Shown here: positions 1 to 5,467 of the stretch, piece after piece
Layout: every line of letters starts with the position of its first letter
Numbering within the stretch: position 1 is the first letter of the stretch
Assembly: GCA_945889565.1 (NCBI GenBank)
Contig: CAMDBZ010000123.1
Location: 1-5,467 of the forward strand
Source: Thermoflexus hugenholtzii JAD2
GTDB lineage: Bacteria > Chloroflexota > Dehalococcoidia > UBA2979
Length of the DNA stretch: 5,467 nucleotides
Direction of reading: 5' to 3'
Made by a program: the position numbers and the translations under genes
The notes under the pieces: model-generated
Databases searched by the model: none
What the model was told of the DNA's origin: nothing
The model's input: the letters and a program-made list of their open reading frames with translations, nothing else

Positions 1-60
1 ATCCGCACGCGGTAGCAAACGGCCCCGCGCGCGCGGGGCCGTTTGCTACCGCGTGCGGAT
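1..60. repeat. Perfect 60-base palindrome at window edge, containing a terminator-like core
   Basis: Bases 1-30 are the exact reverse complement of bases 31-60, with no mismatch and no spacer. The centre is an alternating CG run (26-35) flanked by CCCC and GGGG. AAAC at 17-20 and GTTT at 41-44 bracket the core, which resembles a GC-rich bidirectional intrinsic terminator with a very short U tract. It begins 15 bases beyond the uvrB stop codon, where a terminator is expected. The outer 16 bases of each arm also pair perfectly, which is more than ordinary terminators need. The left arm is cut by the window edge, so 30 bases is only a minimum arm length. A fold-back assembly artefact at a contig end would look the same. 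Confidence 0.9.
17..44 (-). terminator. Possible rho-independent terminator of uvrB (core of the palindrome)
   Basis: Read on the minus strand, the uvrB stop codon is followed after about 31 bases by AAAC, a 10-base-pair all-G/C stem (GGCCCCGCGC with its complement), then GTTTGC. The A-run, GC stem and T-run layout is that of a bidirectional intrinsic terminator, although the T-run is only three bases. Being fully symmetric, it could also stop transcription arriving from the other side. Confidence is limited by the short T-run and by the chance that one arm is an assembly fold-back. Confidence 0.45.
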
Positions 61-75
61 ACGCTCGCGACTGCG

Positions 76-2175
76 TTAGCGGCGGCGCGCGCGTGGCGCA
101 CGGCCGCGACCGCCGGAGCGCGTCGGCAGTCCGCGCGGGGCGGCGCCGCCCTCGCCGAAGGCCGCGAGCTGCTCGCCGCCCGGCTCACCGACGAGTTCGC
201 GGCGGAGCTCCACCACCTGGTCGCGCAGCAGCGCTGCGCGCTCGAACTCCAGGTCGCGCGCGGCGTTCTTCATCTGCCCTTCGAGCTCCTTCACGAGTCG
301 TGCGAGCTCGTCACGCGGGAGCTCGGACACCCGCGGGGTGCCGTACACCGGCTCGTCCTCGGCGACGCGCAATGCGTCGGTGATGTCGCGGATCGTCTTC
401 TTGATGCCCTGCGCCGTGATGCCGTGCTCCACGTTGTGCGCCTCCTGGATCGCGCGCCGGCGCGCGGTCTCATCGAGCGCGTAGCGCATCGAGTCCGTGA
501 TCGTGTCGGCGTACATGATCACGCGGCCCTCGGCGTGCCGCGCCGCGCGTCCGATCGTCTGGATGAGCGACCCGCCCGATCGCAGGTATCCTTCCTTGTC
601 GGCATCGAGGATGCACACCAGCGACACCTCCGGCAGGTCCAGCCCTTCGCGCAGCAGGTTGATGCCCACCACCACGTCGTGCACGCCGTGTCGCAGGTCG
701 CGCAGGATTTCGATGCGCTGCAACGTGTCGATCTCGGAGTGCAGGTAGCGCGCCTTGACGCCCATTTCCAGCAGGTAGTCAGTCAGGTCCTCGGCCATCT
801 TCTTCGTGAGCGTCGTCACCAGCACGCGCTCGCGCAGCGCGGCCCGGGCCTGCACTTCCGCGAGCAGGTCGTCGATCTGCCCCTTTGTCGGGCGCACGTC
901 GATGAGCGGATCGACAATCCCAGTCGGCCGGATCACCTGCTCGACGACCTGCGCCGACGACTCGAGCTCGTACGCGCTGGGCGTCGCGGACACGAACACC
1001 ACCTGGTTGATGTGCGCCTCGAACTCTGCGAAGTTCAGCGGGCGGTTATCGAGCGCGGATGGCAGCCGGAAGCCGTAATCCACCAGCGTCGTCTTGCGCG
1101 CGAGGTCGCCGTGGAACATCCCGCGCACCTGCGGCAGGCTGATATGCGACTCGTCGATGAACAGCAGCCAGTCGTCCGGGAAGTAGTCAAGCAGCGTCCA
1201 CGGCGTCGAGCCCGGGGCACGCCCGGCGAGGTGTCGGGAGTAGTTCTCGATGCCAGAGCAGTAGCCCGCCTCGCGCAGCATCTCCAGGTCGAAGCGCGTG
1301 CGCTCCGCCAGCCGCGCTGCCTCCAGGATCTGCCCGCGCCCGCGCAGGTACTCGAGCCGCTGCGCGAGCTCCTCCTCGATGCTCACGAGCGCCTGCTCGA
1401 GCCGCTGCTTCGACGTGACGAAGTGCTTCGCGGGGTAGATAGCGTGCCGCGGCGCCTCGCTCAGCAGCTCGCCGGACAGCGGGTCGATGGTGACGATGCG
1501 CTCCACCTCGTCGCCGAAGAAGTCGACACGCACCGCGAGGTCCTCGTACGCGGGGATCACCGTGAGCGAGTCGCCGCGCACGCGGAACGTGCCGCGCACG
1601 AGGTTCATGTCGTTGCGCTGGTACTGCATGTCGATGAGCTGGCGCACGAGCGACGCGCGGTTGATGCGCCGCCCCTTGTACAGGTCGACGACGAACGACT
1701 CGTACTCGCCCGGCTCGCCGAGGCCGTAGATGCATGAGACCGATGCGACGATCAGCACGTCGCGCCGCTCGAACAGCGAGCGCGTCGCCGCATGTCGCAT
1801 CTTGTCGATCTCGTCGTTGATGTCGGCGTCCTTGGCGATGTAGGTGTCGGAGCGCGGGATGTACGCCTCCGGCTGGTAGGAGTCGTAGTAGGAGACGAAG
1901 TACTGCACCGCGTTGTTCGGGAAGAAATCGCGGAACTCGGACGTGAGCTGCGCCGCCAGCGTGCGGTTGGGCGCGAGCACGAGCGTGGGCCGCTGGTGCC
2001 GCGCGATGATGTTCGCCATCGTGAACGTCTTGCCGGAGCCGGTGGCTCCGAGCAGCGTCTGCGCGTGATCGCCGCGCGCGAGCCCCTCCGTCAAGCGGTC
2101 GACGGCGCGCGGTTGGTCGCCGGTCAGCTGGAACGGGCTGACGAGCTCGAACGCGTGGTTGGTGGCGACGGGCAT
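76..2175 (-). CDS. uvrB: Excinuclease ABC subunit B (UvrB)
   Basis: UvrB is the damage-verification subunit of cytoplasmic nucleotide excision repair: it receives the lesion from UvrA, uses ATP to insert its beta-hairpin between the strands, and recruits UvrC for incision. The 699-residue product has Walker A GATGSGKT (43-50), the tyrosine-rich beta-hairpin (about 92-116, YFVSYYDSYQPEAYIPRSD), the DESH Walker B box (341-344), helicase motif VI with QTIGRAAR, and a C-terminal UVR motif (about 623-661) that contacts UvrC. The ATG at 2175 is chosen because MPVATNHAFELVSPFQLTGDQ matches the usual UvrB N-terminus and GGAG lies 8 bases upstream. An in-frame ATG at 2250 would add 25 residues running through the likely promoter. 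A 38-residue Gly/Arg-rich tail follows the UVR motif. The gene is complete, ends with TAA, and is separated from the upstream operon by about 105 bases. Confidence 0.98.
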   Translation of the reverse strand: MPVATNHAFELVSPFQLTGDQPRAVDRLTEGLARGDHAQTLLGATGSGKTFTMANIIARHQRPTLVLAPNRTLAAQLTSEFRDFFPNNAVQYFVSYYDSYQPEAYIPRSDTYIAKDADINDEIDKMRHAATRSLFERRDVLIVASVSCIYGLGEPGEYESFVVDLYKGRRINRASLVRQLIDMQYQRNDMNLVRGTFRVRGDSLTVIPAYEDLAVRVDFFGDEVERIVTIDPLSGELLSEAPRHAIYPAKHFVTSKQRLEQALVSIEEELAQRLEYLRGRGQILEAARLAERTRFDLEMLREAGYCSGIENYSRHLAGRAPGSTPWTLLDYFPDDWLLFIDESHISLPQVRGMFHGDLARKTTLVDYGFRLPSALDNRPLNFAEFEAHINQVVFVSATPSAYELESSAQVVEQVIRPTGIVDPLIDVRPTKGQIDDLLAEVQARAALRERVLVTTLTKKMAEDLTDYLLEMGVKARYLHSEIDTLQRIEILRDLRHGVHDVVVGINLLREGLDLPEVSLVCILDADKEGYLRSGGSLIQTIGRAARHAEGRVIMYADTITDSMRYALDETARRRAIQEAHNVEHGITAQGIKKTIRDITDALRVAEDEPVYGTPRVSELPRDELARLVKELEGQMKNAARDLEFERAALLRDQVVELRRELVGEPGGEQLAAFGEGGAAPRGLPTRSGGRGRAPRARRR

Positions 2176-2183
2176 GGCGTAGG

Positions 2184-2187
2184 CTCC
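2184..2187 (-). promoter_or_regulatory. uvrB ribosome binding site (GGAG)
   Basis: On the minus strand GGAG lies 8 bases before the ATG at 2175. It is the clearest Shine-Dalgarno match in the window and decides the uvrB start against the in-frame upstream ATG at 2250. Confidence 0.65.
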
Positions 2188-2202
2188 ACGGGGCGCACGA
2201 CT

Positions 2203-2208
2203 ATTGTA
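2203..2208 (-). promoter_or_regulatory. Putative -10 element (TACAAT) of a uvrB promoter
   Basis: On the minus strand TACAAT matches the sigma-70-type -10 consensus at five of six positions and stands out in very GC-rich surroundings. It would start transcription near 2196, giving a leader of about 20 bases that contains the GGAG site. At a 17-base spacing the -35 position (2226-2231) reads TCGGCG, a poor match, so the promoter would be weak or activator-dependent. No clear LexA-type operator was seen in the gap. Confidence 0.4.
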
Positions 2209-2280
2209 CGGAGGCGAGGCCGGGACGCCGACCCCAGCGCCCGCTGGCATGGGTTGCAGCGACAGACACCGCGCATGAGG

Positions 2281-2481
2281 CTACCGGTGTGCGAGCCACC
2301 AGCCCAGGCGCCCCAGCAGCACTCCGCTGGCGGCGGCCCCTGCCGCCCACATGAACGGGTGTACTGGCTGGTCGCGTAGCTCGCCGCTGACGGCGAAGAA
2401 GGCCGTTTCTAGGACGCCACCGATCGCCGCGCCATCGAGTAACCACCAGGCCCAGCGCGGTGGATGCCGCTTCGAGCGCAC
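2281..2481 (-). CDS. Small predicted two-transmembrane protein of unknown function
   Basis: I do not recognise this 66-residue protein. It has a basic N-terminus (RSKRHPPR), a hydrophobic segment at about 10-31 carrying one acidic residue (E25), a short polar loop (about 32-42, SGELRDQPVHP) and a second hydrophobic segment at about 43-63, ending in HR. By the positive-inside rule both ends should be cytoplasmic. It has six tryptophans, four of them in two WW pairs. The GTG start is 3 bases after the TAG stop of the GGDEF gene, with GGGG 9 bases upstream, so it is probably the last gene of the operon and translated by coupling. About 80% of its codons end in G or C, and it uses TTA once and CTA twice; the flanking genes look more strongly biased. 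It could be a diverged, recently gained or spurious gene. Position and hydrophobic pattern favour a real one. Confidence 0.6.
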   Translation of the reverse strand: MRSKRHPPRWAWWLLDGAAIGGVLETAFFAVSGELRDQPVHPFMWAAGAAASGVLLGRLGWWLAHR

Positions 2482-2484
2482 GAT

Positions 2485-3294
2485 CTACTGCCCCACGGCT
2501 TCCCGGGCCGCCGCGCCGCCCGCCGCGGTGACCACGCGGTTGCGGCCGCCGCGCTTCGCCTCGTACAGCGCGCCGTCGGCGAGCTGCACGAGGGCCGGCG
2601 CGCTGTCCGCCGCGCAGTCGGGGTAGGCGGCCACACCCACCGACACCGTCAGCCGCGTCCCGGCGTCGCCTTCGACCGCCGCCGCGGCGATCGCCGCGCG
2701 GAGCTTCTCGCCCACGATCGTCGCGGGTCGCAGGCCGGTCTCCGGCAGCATCACCACGAACTCCTCGCCGCCGTAGCGCGCCACCACGTCGGACTCCCGC
2801 ACCTGGCCGCGGAGCGTGCGCGCCGCCGTCGCGAGCACCAGGTCGCCGAACTGGTGCCCGCGGCTGTCGTTCACGAGCTTGAAGTGGTCGAGGTCCAGCA
2901 TGAGCACGGCGACGGGCCGCCCGTAGCGCAGCGCGCGCCGGAACTCAACGTGGAGGCGCTCGTCGAAGCGCCGGCGGTTCAGCAGTCCCGTGAGCGCGTC
3001 GGTCATCGCCAGCTCTTCGAGCTGTGCCGTGGCCATGCGCAGCTGCGCGGCCGTCTCTACGAGCCGTCGCTCCCGCCGCAGCGACAGCCGCCCGTGCAAC
3101 GCCAGCTGTCCCGCAAGCGCGAGCGCGAGCACGAGTATCGCGAGGCCCCAGCCCCCCAGCGGCACGCGCAGGAACGATGCGTCCCGCCAGCGCTCCGCGT
3201 CGCGGAGCGGTGTGAGCGCAAGCGTGGCGAGGAGCGCGAGCGCGGCGCACGCGCCCCCGACCAGCGGCCAGCGCTCGCGCAGGCGGTGCCGCAC
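2485..3294 (-). CDS. Membrane-anchored GGDEF-domain diguanylate cyclase
   Basis: Predicted to make the second messenger c-di-GMP from two GTP at the inner face of the membrane. The 269 residues contain two transmembrane segments (about 10-28 and 46-66) joined by a short outer loop, a charged, probably coiled-coil linker (about 69-96), and one GGDEF domain (about 97-255). The domain starts with the usual TDALTGLLNRR, has DLDHFKLVND (134-143) for metal and nucleotide binding, and the active-site signature GGEEF (175-179). The product-inhibition I-site RESD (166-169) lies five residues before the signature, so feedback control is expected. There is no recognisable sensor domain beyond the membrane hairpin, and no EAL domain. 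The GTG start is one base after the ruvA TGA stop, with no strong Shine-Dalgarno site, which suggests translational coupling to ruvA. Catalytic activity is inferred from intact motifs. Confidence 0.93.
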   Translation of the reverse strand: MRHRLRERWPLVGGACAALALLATLALTPLRDAERWRDASFLRVPLGGWGLAILVLALALAGQLALHGRLSLRRERRLVETAAQLRMATAQLEELAMTDALTGLLNRRRFDERLHVEFRRALRYGRPVAVLMLDLDHFKLVNDSRGHQFGDLVLATAARTLRGQVRESDVVARYGGEEFVVMLPETGLRPATIVGEKLRAAIAAAAVEGDAGTRLTVSVGVAAYPDCAADSAPALVQLADGALYEAKRGGRNRVVTAAGGAAAREAVGQ

Positions 3295-3295
3295 C

Positions 3296-3925
3296 TCAGC
3301 CCGCCCGCACCTGGCGCTCGAGCACGAAGCGCAGCACGCTCTCCACGGTGTCGAGCGCGGGGTTGCCGCGCACCGCCTCGTTCACCACCTGCTCGGCCTC
3401 GCGGCGGTTGTACTGCAGCGCCACCAGCGCCTCGACGGCGTCCACGCGCACGTCTGGCGGCGAGCCCGCCGCGCCCGGCGGCACGCCCTCGTCGACGAGC
3501 CGCGTCTCGTCCAGCAGCCGGCCGCGCAGCCGCGCGACGATCGTTTGCGCCAGCCGCTCGCCGATGCCGGGCAGCTGCTGCAGCGCTCGCGTGTCCTCGC
3601 TCTCCACCCAGCGCGCGACCTCCGACACGGGCCGCGTGAGCGCACGCACCGCCTTGGCCGGGCCGATCGTCGGCACCTCGATGAACTTGCGGAAGAACTC
3701 GCGTTCGCCCAGTCGCGGGAAGCCGAAGAGCAGCGGTACGGGCTGGCGCTCGCTCGCGTGCTGGTACGTGAACAGCGCCAGCTCGTCGCCCGGCGCGTAC
3801 GCGGCGACCCACTCCGCCGCGAACGGTGGGAGCGCGAGCTCGTACGTCACGCCCGCCACCTCCAGCCACAGCGCGCCGCGGTCGGCGTCCCAGTGCACGA
3901 GCCGCCCGCGCAGCGCGACGATCAT
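3296..3925 (-). CDS. ruvA: Holliday junction branch-migration protein RuvA
   Basis: RuvA tetramers hold four-way DNA junctions flat and dock the RuvB motor for branch migration. The 209-residue product has an N-terminal OB fold (about 1-65, starting MIVALRGRL), two helix-hairpin-helix motifs (about 80-96 with VPTIGPAKAV, and about 115-133 with LPGIGERLA), an acidic/proline linker (about 139-157) and a C-terminal RuvB-binding three-helix domain (about 158-205, VEALVALQYNRREAEQVV). The start is the ATG at 3925, because RuvA proteins begin with MI-x-x-LRG; a TTG at 3964 would add 13 residues overlapping ruvC. The gap from ruvC is 16 bases. The loop equivalent to the E. coli acidic pin reads SERQPVP (58-64) rather than RED, so this is a divergent RuvA. 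ruvB, often the next gene, is absent here and a diguanylate cyclase gene follows. Confidence 0.95.
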   Translation of the reverse strand: MIVALRGRLVHWDADRGALWLEVAGVTYELALPPFAAEWVAAYAPGDELALFTYQHASERQPVPLLFGFPRLGEREFFRKFIEVPTIGPAKAVRALTRPVSEVARWVESEDTRALQQLPGIGERLAQTIVARLRGRLLDETRLVDEGVPPGAAGSPPDVRVDAVEALVALQYNRREAEQVVNEAVRGNPALDTVESVLRFVLERQVRAG

Positions 3926-3941
3926 CGGGCGCTCGCGCGGG

Positions 3942-4450
3942 TCATCGCCCGCCCTCGCGCGCAAGCAGCAGCTCGATGCGCCCCGTCGCCAGCCGCGTGA
4001 GCGCCACTGCGAGCGCGTCCGACGCGTCCAGCGGCGTCGGCGGCTCGGCGAGTCCCAGGTGCATCGTCACCATCGCCTGCACCTGCTCTTTCGGCGCCGC
4101 GCCGTAGCCGGCCACCGTGTGCTTGATCGTCGACGCCGGGTACTCGAACGTCGGCACGCCGCGCACCGCAGCGGCGACCAGCACGGCCGCGCGCGCTTCG
4201 CCCAGCGTCATCGCGGAGCGCACGTTCGTCGCCACGTAGTGCTGCTCCATCGCCAGCTCCGCAGGCTGGAGCTCGTCGAGGAGCGCGCCCGCGCGTGTGA
4301 ACAGGTCGGCGAGGCGCACCGGCCGCGGGTCGCGCGCGCGCGTGCGCAGCACGCCGCATACCACCAGCCGCGCGGTCGTGCCGTCACCGTCGATCACGCC
4401 GAAGCCGGTCACCGCGAGGCCCGGATCGACGCCGAACACGCGGCGCACGC

Positions 4451-4454
<4 letters not shown>
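3942..4454 (-). CDS. ruvC: Crossover junction endodeoxyribonuclease RuvC
   Basis: RuvC is a dimeric, metal-dependent nuclease that cuts Holliday junctions symmetrically after RuvAB has positioned them. The product is 170 residues, close to the family's usual length. All four catalytic acids are visible: Asp10 in VFGVDPG, Glu70 in AMEQ, and Asp143 and Asp146 in DASDAL. The motifs YPASTIKHTVAGYGAAPKEQV (about 105-125) are also typical. The start is uncertain by two codons: the GTG at 4454 shares GTGA with the yebC stop, while the GTG at 4448 lies 2 bases after that stop and gives 168 residues. Neither has a clear Shine-Dalgarno site, and coupling to yebC is likely. The reading frame stays open far upstream inside yebC, but that extension is only a shadow of yebC. 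Confidence 0.96.
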
Positions 4455-5209
<755 letters not shown>

Positions 5210-5311
5210 GTCACGCCCCCGGCCACGCTCCCCGCCGACCCCGCCAATGCTAGCAGCGCCGGGCGGCCCGCGGAATCGATGGCCGCGCCAGCGCCCCGGC
5301 GCCCGCCGCGG

Positions 5312-5467
5312 TCAGGGCCGCAGCGTCGTGTTGTCGAGCAGGTGGGTGGCCCCGAAGGCGACCGCCATCGAGAGCAACGACGGCCCCGCCACCGCCCCGC
5401 TCAGCTCCGCCAGCGATGCGGCGTCGGCGAGCGCGAGGTAGTCGATGGACGCGAGCGGCTGGGCCTC
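5312..5467 (-). CDS. panC: Pantothenate synthetase, C-terminal end (partial)
   Basis: PanC (pantoate--beta-alanine ligase) condenses pantoate and beta-alanine with ATP to form pantothenate, the precursor of coenzyme A. Only the last 51 residues are present; the 5' part lies beyond the right edge of the window. The frame reads EAQPLASIDYLALADAASL, then LLSMAVAFGATHLLDNTTLRP and a TGA stop at 5314-5312. The patterns IDYLAL-x-D and AV-x-FG-x-T-x-LLDN are the typical C-terminal beta-strand motifs of PanC. The stop is 102 bases before the yebC start, with no convincing terminator between them, so read-through into the yebC operon is possible. Identification rests on a short but characteristic segment. 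Confidence 0.88.
   Translation of the reverse strand, partial: EAQPLASIDYLALADAASLAELSGAVAGPSLLSMAVAFGATHLLDNTTLRP

Noticed and set aside
43..1737. Long plus-strand open frame antisense to uvrB
   Set aside because: It lies opposite a fully conserved uvrB, encodes a His/Arg/Val-rich sequence with no recognisable motif, and is the expected antisense shadow of high third-position GC.
2234..2247. Short inverted repeat (CCAGC, 4-base loop, GCTGG) between the small gene and uvrB
   Set aside because: The stem is only 5-6 base pairs and has no T-run after it on the minus strand; too weak to call a terminator.
2176..2250. 25-residue N-terminal extension of UvrB from the ATG at 2250
   Set aside because: UvrB homology begins at the ATG at 2175, which has a GGAG site 8 bases upstream; the extension runs through the TACAAT promoter-like element and has no conserved residues.
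5247..5252. TAGCAT on the minus strand upstream of yebC as a -10 element
   Set aside because: It matches the consensus at four of six positions and the spaced -35 region (TTCCGC) is poor. A yebC promoter in the 5210-5311 gap is plausible, but this hexamer is not enough to place it.

Overview
This is a very GC-rich bacterial window in which every supported gene lies on the minus strand, so transcription runs from high to low coordinates. It is mainly a housekeeping DNA-repair neighbourhood. In transcriptional order it holds: the C-terminal end of pantothenate synthetase (panC, cut by the right window edge); a YebC/TACO1-family protein; the Holliday-junction resolvase RuvC; the junction-binding protein RuvA; a two-transmembrane GGDEF protein (predicted diguanylate cyclase); a 66-residue predicted two-transmembrane protein of unknown function; and the excinuclease subunit UvrB. 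Beyond uvrB, at the very edge of the window, is a perfect 60-base palindrome.

Layout. panC ends at 5312 and is followed by about 100 bases with no gene. yebC, ruvC, ruvA, the GGDEF gene and the small membrane gene are then packed tightly. yebC and ruvC overlap by the GTGA motif (or are 2 bases apart), ruvC to ruvA is 16 bases, ruvA to the GGDEF gene is 1 base, and the GGDEF gene to the small gene is 3 bases. This looks like one operon. An intergenic gap of about 105 bases follows, with a TACAAT -10-like element and a GGAG ribosome binding site in front of uvrB, so uvrB probably has its own promoter.

How the genes relate. RuvA binds four-way DNA junctions and RuvC cuts them; their motor partner RuvB is not here, and a c-di-GMP synthase sits directly behind ruvA. 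UvrB is the damage-verifying helicase-like subunit of nucleotide excision repair. YebC is a common neighbour of ruvC. PanC joins pantoate and beta-alanine and is functionally unrelated.

Organism. Strong G/C preference at third positions, frequent GTG starts and the protein sequences suggest a high-GC, non-model bacterium. High-GC Chloroflexota or Gemmatimonadota are guesses; the window does not settle the phylum.

I see no evidence of a new multi-gene system, mobile element, CRISPR array, tRNA or rRNA. The items most worth a second look are the edge palindrome (terminator versus assembly fold-back), the diguanylate cyclase and small membrane protein in the ruvCA operon, and the altered acidic-pin loop of RuvA.
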